The notes: generated by a model not told the origin, from the sequence alone. DNA of 64,000 bases from Leptidea sinapis (GCF_905404315.1 NC_066297.1:4402001-4466000); one strand, 5' to 3'; positions 1 through 11,829 are shown, counted from the stretch's first letter. Numbers and translations: made by a program.

Positions 1-420
1 AACACTATTGCATAAATAACAGTTATGCAACTAAAGCATTTGCTGATTATCTAAAAAATGTGTTTCTACCTAACCCTGATCAAGGATCTACTCTGACTGC
101 AACCGAATCTAAACTCTTTAATGAAACACATCAGTTAGATCCCCCAAAAATGGCTTTACCAAAAAGGAAGTTAAACAAGCGATTAGAAAGCTAGATTAGA
201 ACAAGGCACCTGGATATGATTAGATAATTCCGAGATGAGGGAATTGTACGAAATACATACAGTTGGTTACACACTATCGTCTCTATACTTCGGACCTTCC
301 TACTTCTAAGGTAAAAATAACGGGCACTTTTGCTGACGATACGGCAGTACTATCATCGGATGAACTTCCGAAAAAAGCCACTAAAATGCTACAAAATAGT
401 CTTGACAGTATTGCCTCAAG
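1..420 (+). pseudogene. jockey-type LINE reverse transcriptase fragments
   Basis: Two pieces of a non-LTR reverse transcriptase remain. In 18-235 the reading gives AFADYLKNVFLPNPDQ and, after a frame change, KKEVKQAIRKLD then NKAPGYD. This is the linker and first RT block typical of jockey-group elements. In 308-420 the reading gives KVKITGTFADDTAVLSSDE, which contains the catalytic FADD motif. The RT sequence between the two blocks is missing, and stops and frame changes are present, so this is a dead, internally deleted copy that continues off the left edge. Confidence 0.75.
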
Positions 421-1337
421 GCAAGGCGTATAAGAGATAGGCGATCTGTTGATAGAGTGCATGCAGATTGTTGACGGCCTATCTACCTATTTTGGTAAGT
501 ACGGTGTTTTGGGCGGTTTACCATATGATATAAAAGGTCTTACAATAGCTCTGGATAGCCGAAGGGTAATATTGGGATAAAGCCAATTTTTGGCAGACCC
601 GATGACTTGTTACGAAGCTTATCCATCTTAAAGAGAAGCTCATCAATAACAAGGGTCCATAGTAGAGGCCAGATTACGTCATTATCGTTTACTAAGGGGA
701 GACACCAACTCCTCGCAGTTTATCAACATAGTCAATATCCAAACGAATGGATGGATCAAATTGATTTTCATATATAAGTTGTCTGCCCGGTACACCATTT
801 TTGTAGTTAATAAATGACGCACTTTCGGCCCAGTTTGCCCATTAATATAATTTGTATAATTTATCTAGTTAAAATCATATACGGAGGTAAAACTACGTTT
901 TGAAGAGTCTATAATTGTCTGGCAAATAACGTAAAGTAAAATACACAAGGATTGTAAGTAACATAATATTGTAAACAAAATAACGGAATGTTTGTGTATT
1001 ACAATCATGATTTACTGGTTGAGTTCTTCTGATCTTTATCTGCATAATGTATTGACAGACCGACGGACAAGTCACGCGTTAATTACCGAGAACTATGAAG
1101 TCATCTCGCGTCACGATTAAACCAAGTACCAGGAATACATAAGTTATATTTACAGATTGAGTGCGGCTACTCGACAACTTTTATGAGGGCCTGGTATTGT
1201 TTGGCCACTTGGATCAGGCTATATTTATGGTTATTAAAAAAACTTATAGTTTTATCGTTATCTGTCTGTTCAGATGCCAAGACCTTCCTCATAATACACT
1301 TATTGGAGGATTTTATTAAGACGAAAACACCAAGGAT
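421..1337. other. no recognisable gene
   Basis: I see no coding signal or clear repeat match in this stretch. It is AT-rich, and the short open frames in it have no recognisable motif. Confidence 0.5.
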
Positions 1338-1850
1338 TTTTATATGGAAAAAGAGAACAAACGAGCGTACGGGTCACTTGGTGTTAAGTGATGACTGCCG
1401 CCCACATTCTCTTGCAACATCAGAGGAATCACAGGATCGCTGCTGGCCTTTAAGGAAGGTGTACGCACTTTTTTTGAAGGTACCCATGTCGTATGGTCCC
1501 GGAATCACAGCACAAGGAAGTTCATTCCACAGTTTTGTAGTACGTGAGAGAAAGCTCCTTGTAAACCACACTGTGGAGGACCACCACACATCCAGTTGGT
1601 GGGCAGGAATCAGGTGAAACAGCTCTTTGGAATACTCCCCGAGATACATGCGGTAGAAGACACACAATGAAGCGATCTACGCAACGCCAAGTGATCCAGC
1701 CGTTCACAGAGTACTGGGTCCCTGATAATTCGAGCTGCTCCGCGTTGAAATATAATATCTAGTCTGCGGTCCCCTGAAGTCATAATTGAACCTTGTCTGG
1801 AGCTGAGCTCTGATTTCGGGTCCCGGGTTGAATTCCGGTATTGCAAAGAT
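1338..1850 (-). pseudogene. CR1-like LINE, C-terminal RT and 3' tail
   Basis: The minus strand encodes the C-terminal tail of a CR1/jockey-group LINE. Blocks include RAARIIRDPVLCERLDHLAL, MCVFYRMYLGEYSKELFHLI, and RTTKLWNELPCAVIPGPYDM followed by GTFKKSAYTFLKG. The blocks lie in three frames, and the stretch that normally separates LFHLIPA from LDVW is deleted. The 3' end at 1338-1370 is the A-rich tail, ending in GACAAACGAGCGTACGGGTC in element orientation, as in the copies at 18.2, 56.2 and 60.7 kb. The copy is 5'-truncated. Confidence 0.8.
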
Positions 1851-1962
1851 CTTTATGAGTAGGAGGCTTCTTTAGGTTAGGTTAGAAAGGCGCCGCGCGC
1901 TTTGTTTTGCTCAGTTTGAAGAGCGCCGTAGCTCAAACGACTGAGCTAATGAGATAAAACAA

Positions 1963-2046
1963 TAAAAAATGCTCGCAAAATACCTTTATTTATTTACTTA
2001 CAGTGTGTGTGGATTGATACATCTACTGTACTCAATAACTCTTGTT
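1963..2046 (+). repeat. dispersed repeat R8, copy 1
   Basis: This stretch matches 49852-49955: AATGCTCGCA, then TGTGGATTGATRCATCTACT and an ACTCAATAAC tract. It is a low-copy dispersed repeat of unknown class with no coding capacity. Confidence 0.5.
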
Positions 2047-2690
2047 TTTACGATTTTTACTTTAAATAAACTTATATGTTTTGTAACAAGATGATGCTGT
2101 AAATGTTGATTTAAAAGAGTGGCAATTTGTTTCTTGCCACTTCATTATCATTAAAGCTTAACCCTTTCCCAAAATGGCGGTAGTTATAAAAAGAAAATAA
2201 ATCTTTTGACATTTATAAGTGTCATTTCTGTGGTTAATGTCAATTGCTTTAAATATATTTTTATAAAAGAGATCGGCTTGAGATGTCGCTCTTACAAATC
2301 TAAAGAATTTGTCATTTTAAAGTGATATCCCACCAGGCCTCACTTCTTTAATTAGTTATGCAAATTAAATTTACCTGCGACCTCTCGGGGTCGAGTCCCG
2401 CATCGTTCATACATTTTGGTTACTTTTACTTCAACTTCCGAATCAGCTCTCAATCGAACAGTATCAACAGTATTGTGAAATGTTCCCAACCTTGGTAACA
2501 ACACGACACCAGTAATGGACTAAGCAATTCATTATTGAATAAACAAAAAACATGTTTGTATTTCACTGTGTTGTAACTTGTTATTTGTTTTGTCGACTGC
2601 TGTGTGCTCATGGCTTTTGTGTCTATAAGACTGGGTGAATAGAAATCTCTGTTTTTGTGGTAGAAAAGGACAATCCAGTTTATAAGGGCA
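2047..2690. other. AT-rich sequence with a tRNA-like scrap
   Basis: No gene is visible. At 2371-2412 there is a B-box-like sequence (GGGGTCGAGTCCCGCATCGT) related to the right half of the palindromic tRNA-like repeat at 51.6 kb. From 2690 to about 2790 a degenerate minus-strand CR1-like 3' tail may be present (CACAAGAGCGATGCCG), but it is too diverged to call firmly. Confidence 0.35.
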
Positions 2691-2988
2691 ACTGATGTAA
2701 TGTGATCACCGCGGCCAATACCCGCTGGTAACAACAGAGGAATCACAAGAGCGATGCCGACTTTATAAAAGACTCGCCGTTCTCGGCCGCTTCGCTGGGC
2801 GAATTTTGAAAGGAAATAAATTAAATTTTCTTCATCTTATTACAATTACAAAAAAAAACAAGTGGTCATAAACCATCTAGGACAAATTTCGCATTGAGTG
2901 GTGGTAGTTTCATGTCGATACGATCAGTGGTTTAAAAGTGAAAGAGCTACAAACAAAGACCATTTTCATTATATATATAACGCCAAAG

Positions 2989-3020
2989 TTTTCTTATATA
3001 TATATATATATATAAGAAAA
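2989..3020. repeat. perfect 32-bp palindrome
   Basis: TTTTCTTATATATATA is followed directly by its exact reverse complement. The sequence can extrude as a cruciform. It lies 39 bp before the TIR element at 3059. Confidence 0.85.
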
Positions 3021-3058
3021 TATGGGATGGGATGGGTATTGATAAACTCGCGTCAGTA

Positions 3059-3439
3059 GGTCTACTCTAATTCGACGAAAAACGAAGATTCGCGTTTTGC
3101 CTACTACGGATCCATTCGTTTCGAAGTTTCGTCACGAACGTCATTATTTGACACTTCGAATTTCTGAGCCTTCTCTAATTCATTTACGTTGCGAACGAAA
3201 ATGTGAATATGACAGCTGTTTGTTCGGAATTTTAACGTCAACTTGACGCAACCAAAGGATTTTCGTTTGTGTGGATTTTGTTGCAAAATTTTCTTGAAAT
3301 GGCTTCAAAAATGCTTTTAATCGAGGCTAACATTGCGTTTGTAATACAGATATTTTGGTTGTCATTAGTAGTCACCACCGAAACGTCGTTTAAATTTCTT
3401 ATGGTTACGAAGTTTCGTTTCGGAGAAATAGAGTAGACC
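3059..3439. mobile_element. non-autonomous TIR DNA transposon
   Basis: The left end reads GGTCTACTCTAATTCGACG. The right end, read on the other strand, is GGTCTACTCTATTTCTCCG, and both continue into a CGAAACGAAACTTCG-like stretch. The roughly 380-bp interior has no recognisable transposase. A 60-codon minus-strand frame inside it shows no family motif. No convincing target-site duplication is visible, so the superfamily is unassigned. Confidence 0.6.
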
Positions 3440-4080
3440 CCCAGGACACGTGAGCTGATCGAAAATTAGTCCCAAAGTCGTTGAAATTATGGATGAAAGA
3501 TTTATAATTCTAACTAATTATAGTTCGGCAATTTCAACTTAATGATCATATGGTCATGACCCAGTGAATGAATCATTATGATTGTGAAGCCGAAATAACG
3601 CGAGGTCGAGGGATCGAATCTGAGCAGTGAAATATTTTTGCAGTTTTTGTGGATGAAAGTTGATTTTTCTGATAGATATACTTTTTAATGTAAAATTAGT
3701 TCTGAACTATTAAATTTTTTTATGTAATATAATGTGTATATATATGTGTACGATAGCGCAATAAATGAATATTATATTTAACCAAGTAAAAGCTAATACT
3801 TTTATACTGATCAATATTCGTGCGAAATTATTCCTTAACCATTCCAAAATATTCAAAAATGCACAACGTTACTGTTCAAGTTTTAACTTCTGCCGGCACT
3901 TAAGGAGTGCAACTTGTTATTTTTTTTTATTGAAATTCTAATAGATGTTTTTATTTATTACTTCAATATAATATTATTTATATATTATTAATGCAAAAGA
4001 CACAAAAAAATGGATTTTCAATTGTAACAGAACTTATGATTATTCATTATAGGTGATGAATGGATGAATGTGACGTGCTT
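3440..4080. other. no recognisable gene
   Basis: AT-rich sequence with runs of T and AT. I see nothing identifiable in it. Confidence 0.45.
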
Positions 4081-4590
4081 AAAAGACATTTATTTTCTCA
4101 CAATTGATTCCTTTAGAATTCTTTTTGAAGTCATTTCTAATATACTACTACCGCTTCGGAAATAAATGACGGTCTGAGAGAGAAGAAGCGGCGCAAGAAA
4201 CTATCCCAGTCCATTCTTTTTTTGCGTTCTTTTCGATAGAATATACAATAGTGTACTGTCATCGTTGTAACTATAAAATAATAATAGTCTTAGTCCCAGG
4301 CTATCCGATTACTTGATATTCAGCTGGGGAGTAGTAGGACAGAGCCATTTTTTAACATTTAAATTTAGTTGTAGATAATGCCTGAACAGCGGCTGGTAAT
4401 TTATTATAAAAGTGTATACATTTACCCTTAAAACTATTATGTATCTTATGAAGCCTACTATAATTAGTTACAAGCAATCCCTTATCTCTAGTGTGATAAT
4501 AATTAAAGTCACTATATATACAAGAGCAAAACGGCGACGATTTTTGTGAACGTATATTTAATTTTCATAAATGTAATGACAATGAACAGT
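4081..4590 (-). pseudogene. LINE B, C-terminal RT and 3' UTR
   Basis: On the minus strand the reading gives RDKGLLVTNYSRLHKIHNSF followed by KGKCIHFYNKLPAAVQAL. This is the extreme C-terminus of a non-LTR reverse transcriptase, followed by a 3' UTR that ends in AGAATTCTAAAGGAATCAAT. Related copies lie at 5600-5990, 44148-44680 and 56796-56940. A frameshift interrupts the last codons. The copy is 5'-truncated. Confidence 0.75.
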
Positions 4591-4595
4591 CATAT

Positions 4596-4716
4596 TCCGA
4601 CGATCTGGTCAAGATCGCCGGAATACGTTAGATGAGGGCAGCGCAGGACCGATCATCGTGGAAATCTTTGGGGGAGGCCTTTGTCCAGCAGTAGATGTCT
4701 TCCGGCTGATGATGAA
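4596..4716 (+). pseudogene. RTE-type LINE, last codons
   Basis: Plus-strand reading gives SDDLVKIAGIR, a stop, then MRAAQDRSSWKSLGEAFVQQ. This is the conserved C-terminal end of RTE-clade endonuclease/reverse transcriptases (DLVKIAGxRWMxAAQDRxxW). It directly abuts the 5' edge of the inverted LINE B copy. Two stops replace the tryptophans expected in this block. Confidence 0.75.
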
Positions 4717-5599
4717 CAGTCATAATATTTATGTGTGCCTCTATTTCTATTACCTAACCATAAGGCATAAGCTAGCATATAATATTTGGTCGAAGATTGC
4801 AGACCTAGCTAGATCTTGCTTCTGACGATGACCTTCCAAACACGAGCATCACAAGAGTGCCTTGACGTAGTGGGCATGGTTAGTAAAAGGTTAGATCGTT
4901 GTTCATTAATGTCGTGTAATTAAGATTACCAAACCCGACACAAGTGTGTCAAGAGCCAGCCGGTTTCACAAGCGTATCCACCACACCACTACATGTGCCA
5001 AACCTACCGTCTGTGAACGCCAATGGTGGTGCACCACTATTTGCTCATATCATATCGTATTAAGTTAGATATTGAATATTGAAACATGATTTAAATATTA
5101 TTATTTTATTTTATTATGGTTTGAGTTGATGGTCTTATTATCAACATTGCTTGGCTTGCAAATTTGTGTGTAACCACAGATATGTTTTCACGTCAGCTGT
5201 TGAGGTGAATGCTAGAGAAACAAGACAGCCGCATAGACTGGTTTTGAAATATTGTCCTAAAACAACACATTTTTCTTAAAATAGCCATAACATGTGTATA
5301 AAATTAAATAACGAATTGCCTGAGAACTTGAAAATACTGTCAAATAAAATGCTTATACCAAGACTCTTTAAATGACTGCTTGAAAATAATTTTTATCGTA
5401 TTAATGAATATTTAAATAAGTGTTAAGTTTTTGGATAGCTGGAAAGAGGACACATTGTAATATGAAAGATCCGGACATACTCTATTCCAAAGCAAAATAT
5501 ATAATTTCATTTCATTTCAAAAATAATTTTATTTCTATTCATTTCGATGCTCTAAATAAATAAAACAAAACAATAACAAAAACGTTTTTGTTTTATAAA
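4717..5599. other. no recognisable gene
   Basis: No coding motif is visible. About 5275-5420 contains AACGAATTGCCTGAGAACTT-type sequence that faintly resembles a LINE C-terminal tail on the plus strand, but I cannot support a call. Confidence 0.35.
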
Positions 5600-5990
5600 A
5601 GGGATTTATTTTCTCAAAATTGATTCCTTTAGAATTCTTTTTGATGTCATTTCTAATAACTGCTAGATACTACTACCGCTTCGGAAACAAATGGCGCTCT
5701 GAGAGAGAAGAAGCGGCGCAAGAAAATCTCCAAGCATTCTTTTTTTGCGCTCTTTTCAATAAAAATATACAATATTGTACAATCATTTCTATCGCTATAA
5801 AATATTCACAATCTAGTCCCAGGCTGTCCGATCATTTAGATATTCAGCAGTGGAGTAATAGGATTTACGACAGAGCCATTTTTTTATAAAATATTTAAAT
5901 TTATTTATAGATAATGCCTGAACAGTGGCTGGAACTTTATTATAGAAGTGTATACATTTACCCTTAAAGCTATTATGTATCTTATGACCT
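5600..5990 (-). pseudogene. LINE B, C-terminal RT and 3' UTR
   Basis: This is the cleanest LINE B end in the window. Between 5983 and 5813 the minus strand is open and reads KIHNSFKGKCIHFYNKVPAT, continues to KKWLCRKSYYSTAEYLNDRT, and ends AWD with a TAG stop at 5813-5815. This is the standard C-terminus of a CR1/jockey-group RT. The 3' UTR follows to about 5600. The frame is open only for this terminal stretch and the copy is 5'-truncated. Confidence 0.8.
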
Positions 5991-6159
5991 AAAACCTGTC
6001 ATCGGAACCTCAATTTCACCAACTTAAAAAATAAGATTATCTGTAAACCTGGGTGAATAAATGGAAATTACATAGTGAATATATAAATACAAATCATTGT
6101 CTATGAAAGAAAGTTTAAATTACAGTGACACAACATTCTTTTAGGGGGGCACAAAGCTC

Positions 6160-6421
6160 CTAAGCGGATGTTCATTCTCCTATGCACTTCATCTTCTTGT
6201 GAATAAATTGACTACTAAGGTCTCGGGTTCGAATCCCAGTAGGTGCAATAATTTATATGATGAATATAGATATTTGTTTCCGAGTCATGGATGTTTATTA
6301 TATGTATGTTTGAGTAAGTATATCGTGTTAAATATATTATCTTGTACCACCAATAGTACAGGCTATGCCTAGTTTGGGGCAAGATAATTTGTGTAAGAGT
6401 GGGTCAATATTATTATTATTG
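6160..6421 (+). mobile_element. tRNA-derived SINE
   Basis: The head has a pol III B-box (GGGTTCGAATCCC at about 6224-6236) just inside an acceptor-like TAGGTGCA. The A-box end is degenerate. The body runs through TATATCGTGTTAAATATATT and ATAGTACAGGCTATGCCTAG to AATTTGTGTAAGAGTGGGTC and ends in a (ATT)n tail. The same head and body recur at 14667-14917. Confidence 0.8.
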
Positions 6422-6636
6422 TTTAAAAACACGCATATAAAAGTTGAAAATATTTTATTAAATATGCAGAGTTCCTTTGTAAACGTTAACAAGTCAATAA
6501 GGTTATGTATCACTATATAACGAATTATACTTATTTTCTTCTCTTTAATATTAATACACCATCAGAAGTATATAAGTATTAAAATACAATTTTCATTTCA
6601 TTCAATTAATTTATGAAAAAAAATTTTTAACTAATA

Positions 6637-7014
6637 AACCACCGACTTCAAAAACACTATTCCAAAACAATAGATATAATATGCACTAAAAAGTATTAAA
6701 ATAATTGCGTATTTTCATACAATCTAATTCTAGTTAAGATTATTGTTATTTTTGGAATCGGTGTCCTTCCGCTCTCACCTCTCGCCTCCTCACGACTCAA
6801 GCACATCTCACCTATAACTATGTATGTAGTTACAAACCTATCTTGGATGACACCGACTCCAAAAATTACAATAATTGTAAATAGAATTAGAATGTATAAA
6901 AATACGTAATTATTTTAATACTTTTTATATCCATTGTTTATTATATTTATTGATTTATGATTATTGCATATTATATCTGTTGTTTTGGAACAGTGTTTTT
7001 GAAGTCGGTGGTTT
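6637..7014. mobile_element. MITE M1, copy with paired arms
   Basis: The left end AACCACCGACTTCAAAAACA and the right end TGTTTTTGAAGTCGGTGGTT are inverted copies. The arms extend about 48 bp, through AATAGATATAATATGCA on the left and its complement on the right. The 378-bp interior has no coding capacity. Related ends occur at 7071-7316 and 15890-16145, and shorter ends of the type AACCGACTT bound 20676-21215. Confidence 0.75.
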
Positions 7015-7070
7015 TTTTGTTAATTTTTTTTTATTTTTTGATTTTTAGTGTATTTGAAGTACACTAACTT

Positions 7071-7316
7071 TGGAGTCGGTGTTATCCAAGATAGGTTTGT
7101 AACTACATACATAGTTATAGGTGAGATGTGCTTGAGTCTTGAGGAGGTGAGAGGCGAGAGCGTAAGGACACTGATTCCAAAAAATAACAATAATCTTAAC
7201 TAGAATTAGATTAATTAAGTAGATTATATACAAATAGGCAATTAGTTTTATACTTTTTAGTGCATATTATATCTATTGTTTTGGAATAGTGTTTTTGAAG
7301 TCAGTTGCTTCTTGTT
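7071..7316. mobile_element. MITE M1, truncated inverted copy
   Basis: TTGGAGTCGGTGTTATCCAA through to GTGTTTTTGAAGTCAGTTGC matches the left half of the preceding M1 copy in reverse orientation. The GAGGAGGTGAGAGGCGAGAG block mirrors 6770-6795. The two copies therefore form a larger inverted pair separated by about 55 bp. Confidence 0.7.
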
Positions 7317-8105
7317 AATTTTTTTTGAATGTAATTAATCTTATATTTTCAAACTAGACGTCAAGTCCTTGCTAAATGGAAGATTGTTCAATTTTCAAAT
7401 TCTGGGTGAAGTCTATATAATTTAATATTTATTAATTCGTCACAATTTTGCCAATGCCATGTGCTGCGATTTCTTTATTGGAATGCTGGACACAAGAACA
7501 CATTCGCGATTTTACTAAACATTTTCACTTTATGTAATAATTATAATATTTAAATACGTTATAACTTAATATATTATATATTCAAGTCATATATTCAGTC
7601 AAATTGACTCAAGACAATCGTGTTCGTTCCGTACATCCGAGTGATTTGAAATATAACGAAATGGGCGCACCTTGAGGCTCTGAACGCACCTATGTCATCA
7701 TAGTACGCGTTGGCTATTACAGGCCTAATATGCCTAATTTGGTATATAATTAGTGTAAATATGCAACAGTATTATTTGATAACTTTGTATCTGTTTAAAA
7801 TGCTAATTAAACAAACAGTTGGTATAACGGGACTATTACTGGCTCTGCGATTTTTAACACACAAAACACTCGAGGAACATCATAAGTCAATAACTAATAT
7901 GTAAAGTCTCAGTTGACACCAACTCTATATGTTTGTATACTGTGGATGTTGTTAGTTACAGAGACTGAGAATATACTAGCATGTAGACGACATGACAGCC
8001 CGATAATGCGATACTAATATAATATATTACTGACTTATAGGAGGATGGTAAGAATGGACCCACATAATTTAAAAATTAAGGAAGCATCGTACAAGTACAT
8101 TATTA
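7317..8105. other. no recognisable gene
   Basis: AT-rich sequence. A 64-codon plus-strand frame at 7710-7904 has no recognisable motif and is probably chance. Confidence 0.4.
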
Positions 8106-8441
8106 TCTATACATATAAATAAAATTGGAGTGTCTGTTTGTAATATTGAAATAACCGTTTTTTATTATATGTATATGAATATATATACGATACATACACC
8201 AAAACAATATTTATTACAATTTTTAGTCTGTCTGTTTGTTCCGGCTAATCTCTGAAATGGCTGGACTGATTTTGACGGGACTTTTATTGGCAGATAGCTG
8301 ATGTAATAACGAGTAACTTAAGCTACGTTTGTTTCAGAAAAATATTTTATTTAAAAAAAAATGTAATGTTGCAATGTCCAAGAAACGGTCTTACTGTAAA
8401 AATAATTTATATGGCAAAACAACGTTTGCCGGGTCAGCTAG
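8106..8441 (+). mobile_element. non-autonomous Helitron H3, complete
   Basis: The element starts TC at 8106-8107 after an A and ends CTAG at 8438-8441 before a T. This is the hallmark of Helitron insertion between A and T. Near the 3' end, GGCAAAACAACGTTTGCC (8413-8430) forms a 6-bp stem with a 6-nt loop, followed by GGGTCAGCTAG. The 336-bp body encodes nothing. The start TCTATACATATAAATAAAAT differs from families H1 and H2, but all share the 3' end. Confidence 0.85.
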
Positions 8442-8666
8442 TATTAAATATAAACTTAAGTTTATACGATGTTTATACAAAAAACATTAAGGCGCTATGA
8501 TATGGGAGTCGAAAGAAATTATTATAATTTATTAAAAAATAAGTCTTTTTGCACTATAGGAAAGTTTTGCGCAATTGCCATCCACATTATTTGACATGAC
8601 AATCATTTTTTAAATAGATGTTCTGACACCATCAAACTATCACTCAAATTTTTAATTCAGTAGTAA

Positions 8667-9077
8667 TCTATATATATAAAATGAATAGCTGTTCGTTAGT
8701 CTCGCTAAAATTCGAGAACGGCTGGACCGATTTGACTAATTTTGGTCTTGAATTATTTGTGGAAGTCCAGGGAAGGTTTAAAAGGTGAATAAATATAAAA
8801 GTGCTCGGAATTAAATAAAAACAACAATTTTGTTTTTCCTTTGATGTGTCCCCTGTCGTCCGATATTTGTTTTGTATGGACATATTTTCTATGAGAGAAT
8901 TTATTGACGCACGGTTTGACAGTTCTGCTATGAAACATTTTCATTACAACAACTGGGAGCATATTTTACGAAATAATTCTTAAGTGAAAATAAAATGTTA
9001 TGATATATTATTGACAAATTAATAAAAAACGTTATTTTATATATTATATACAGAACAACGTCTGTCGGGTCAACTAG
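8667..9077 (+). mobile_element. non-autonomous Helitron H1, complete
   Basis: The 5' end is TC at 8667-8668 after an A, followed by TATATATATAAAATGAAT. The 3' end is CTAG at 9074-9077 before a T, preceded by CAGAACAACGTCTG, a 4-bp stem-loop, and TCGGGTCAA. The 411-bp length and intact ends support a full copy. Other H1 copies: 12679-12969, 45608-46260, 59110-59476 and the nested copy at 62595-63214. Confidence 0.85.
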
Positions 9078-9521
9078 TTTAGAATAAAATTCAATGCGAT
9101 TATTATCGTTTTTTAATACTAAAATCAGTAGGCAAATGTCTTAAAAATTGTCATAAAATGATTCGATACCTGCTTGAAAAAATAATGAATTGTGAATCCC
9201 AAATTATTTGCTGCTGGCCAACCTTCCACATATGTATTATAATATCTTTTAGCAGACAGTAATTTGGCATAGACATAAGATACAATTAATTATTGATTGA
9301 ACAATAGATATTGATTAATAATTTTAGGTTATATCTTACTTTTAGGTATATTTACGTTCCACAATATTATTAATAAGTTTCTATGTACATCATAGATCGC
9401 CACTTCTTTTAGTGGGTCCCAAAATACAAGCATTCTCACTATTCTCTTTAGGTAGTGCTTGTACAAACTATAGCGTTGTGTGTAAAGAAAAGTATTATGT
9501 ATTATCGAATAAATCTTATAT

Positions 9522-9885
9522 CTTTAAATGAGCAATTCTTGTATATATATATAATTGGAATCTCGGAATCGGCTCCAACGATTTTCATAAAATTTAGTAT
9601 ATAGGGGGTTTCGGGGGCGATAAATCGATCTAGCTAGGTTTCAATTTAAAAAATGTAGTTTTATCCGTTTTAATGAGAAACAGCTACAATAACTTTAGAA
9701 TACAAAGGTAAATTTCGACACTATATACAAGACTATAGTAGCTCAGATGGGACATTGGGTGATCCGGAAAGCAGAAGACCCGGTTCGAATCCAGATGTCC
9801 TATTAGTTTTTTTTTTAAATTCAAGTTTGTACATTCTTAAAAATCCGAGCAAGGCTCGGTTGTCCGGATATTATATTTAAATGTT
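9522..9885 (+). mobile_element. repeat with tRNA-like module and terminal hairpin
   Basis: The interior contains ATAGTAGCTCAGATGGGAC, which resembles a pol III A-box. About 40 bp later it has CCCGGTTCGAATCCAG, a B-box. Together they look like a degenerate tRNA at 9734-9802. The 3' part has CCGAGCAAGGCTCGG at 9845-9859, a 6-bp stem with a 3-nt loop. That layout recalls a Helitron terminus, but no CTRR end is visible. Class left open. Confidence 0.6.
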
Positions 9886-10011
9886 GCAATAAAAGATTCT
9901 GCTGTGAACCATACTTATTAAAAAGTTTCACTCATATCATCTAGAAGCGATCAAACAGTCTGGGATTATATTATAAATATCTTAGATTTAATTACATCTA
10001 TTGATTGGTTT

Positions 10012-10500
10012 GTGTCTTTAAAACTAACGCTATATAGGCATAGCAGACACAAAAATGATGAGGCTAGTTTACCTTGCCTTATGTCAATCAATTATAACTG
10101 TGTTACCACGTGGGGTAGAGCGGGAAAAATATTGTTATTAGCTATCGAAAGAGCTCAGAACAATTCTCAACGTGTCTTTCACTCACCGCCCTTTCCTTTT
10201 CTCTATAAATCATGCAAACTACTAACAGTCCGTCAGTTATTTATAATGAGCATAGTATTGAGACAGCACGCAGACCTTCCCTACAGCATTGAACTTATTC
10301 ATAAGAGACGCGAAGATATTGCTTGTCCTCAAAAAACAAAAATAAACTTAGCTTATAAAAGTTTTATATTATATTCCTAGGACAGTTTCTTTACAATAAA
10401 CTAAACACAAAAGCAATTAATATCTATCCACTGAATTATATTAATTGTAAGAAGGCTCTTCAATAAACACTTAAAATGACTTACCCCCTCCTCTAAAGAA
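10012..10500 (+). pseudogene. LINE reverse transcriptase C-terminal domain
   Basis: An open stretch to 10380 reads NYNCVTTWGRAGKILLLAIE, RAQNNSQRVF, CKLLTVRQLFIMSIVLRQH and IHKRREDIACP. This is the region after the RT palm found in non-LTR elements (CxxxWGG, ERAQR, LTVRQLF). After a frame change it continues FLYNKLNTKAINIYPLNYIN, then a stop. The listed start is only where the frame opens, since the true protein would begin far upstream. The copy is 5'-truncated. Confidence 0.7.
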
Positions 10501-11460
10501 ACAAATGAGTATCGGGTGCTTTAACAAAAAATACCGCTTTGCTCTACTAAAAACGCAACTTGCTGCGGAGAACGCACTTGCAAAGGTACTGAGAACACTT
10601 TTTTTAAATATTATATTTTATAAAAAAGATAGCTTAAGTAGGTAATGGGGGAGCCATAATACATCCACTCCCACTCAAAAACAAACCTTAGGGAGGAGGG
10701 ATGGCTGAAAAACAGTGCAGCGTGGAAACATAATTGATTCCATGTCAGGTGAAGCTGAAGTTTTGCCTATTGTTTCATTGAGTAGCCTTATTATTCATTT
10801 TATTTTTGTAATGTTTTGTATGGCAATAAGGAATTTATTTATTATTTATTTAAAATATTTCCAATGAAGATACAGAAAAATTACTAATAGTATTAAAATA
10901 AACATTATCTATATTTATTTGTATTAGTTAATAGGCATTGCATTGAAGATATTGTTTACCTACATGCAAAGCTTTAGATTATTTTAACCCTTTTTAAATT
11001 CTTTCGTTTCCAAAATGATTAGTTACAATAATTTTGAAACTGATAGTTTTAAAGAATGAATTTTGTATTTATTATTTTATTTATTAACTCTGTTTTTTTG
11101 CCAAGTGCTGATGTCAAATCGGGAACGATGGATCTGGCTTGGGGGCAATGGGGCAATTTTAACGAGTTTAGAATTTTACCTCTACACTCAGTTGTTAGAT
11201 CGCAGTGTTTTCCGGCTGTATGGAGTGACATAGTCGTAAATACAGATCTATGTAGTTAGTATTCTTCGCACATTAACTTGTCGCTATTTATACAGCCCTG
11301 GTACTTTATGTAGTAATAACACCGGAACAATAGGAGCGTCAAGCATGTGTCGGCTATTGTTGACTTACTTCAAGCGTGTGATTGTATGTCGTTAATGTGT
11401 TAAAAGTTTCAATGCGTGGTGTAATCTCATTGAGTGTGTCTTACAACTCGACTGTTGATG
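10501..11460. other. no recognisable gene
   Basis: A few short frames (for example 11056-11259) lack motifs. Nothing can be supported here. Confidence 0.4.
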
Positions 11461-11467
11461 ATAAAAT

Positions 11468-11502
11468 ATATCTTACTGACCCGGCAGACTTCGTTCTGCC
11501 TC
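11468..11502 (-). mobile_element. degenerate Helitron 3' end
   Basis: ACTGACCCGGCAGACTTCGT followed by TCTGCC is the inverted form of a Helitron terminus. GGCAGA and TCTGCC form the stem, preceded by CTGACCC. The terminal CTAG is mutated to CTTA, and no matching 5' end was found. Confidence 0.5.
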
Positions 11503-11753
11503 AATCGATAAATAAAAGACCAAAACTTTTCTATAAAATAAACAAAAGGAATCCTTTTTTTATTAAAACTAATAAAAAGAATGCTCGTTATGAATGAAAT
11601 TTTATTAATATTTCGATTCATGATGTTGCTCACTTACAAAACAGGTTTCCTGAAATACTGGCTATTTACGTAGATCATATTATTAGGTATATATATTATA
11701 TTATTAAAGATAAGGCTAATATACGTATATATGTTACGGCCAACGTGATTAAC

Positions 11754-11829
11754 TGGGCATTATTAATAACGCCCAAGAGCGATGGGCAAAGTGATTAATT
11801 TATCACTTTGACCAACCATTATTAATAAT
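11754..11829. repeat. three successive short palindromes
   Basis: TGGGCATTATTAATAACGCC (near-palindromic), AAAGTGATTAATTTATCACT and CATTATTAATAATG lie within 76 bp, about 80 bp before the integrase remnant. They may be the end or regulatory part of that element. Confidence 0.5.
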
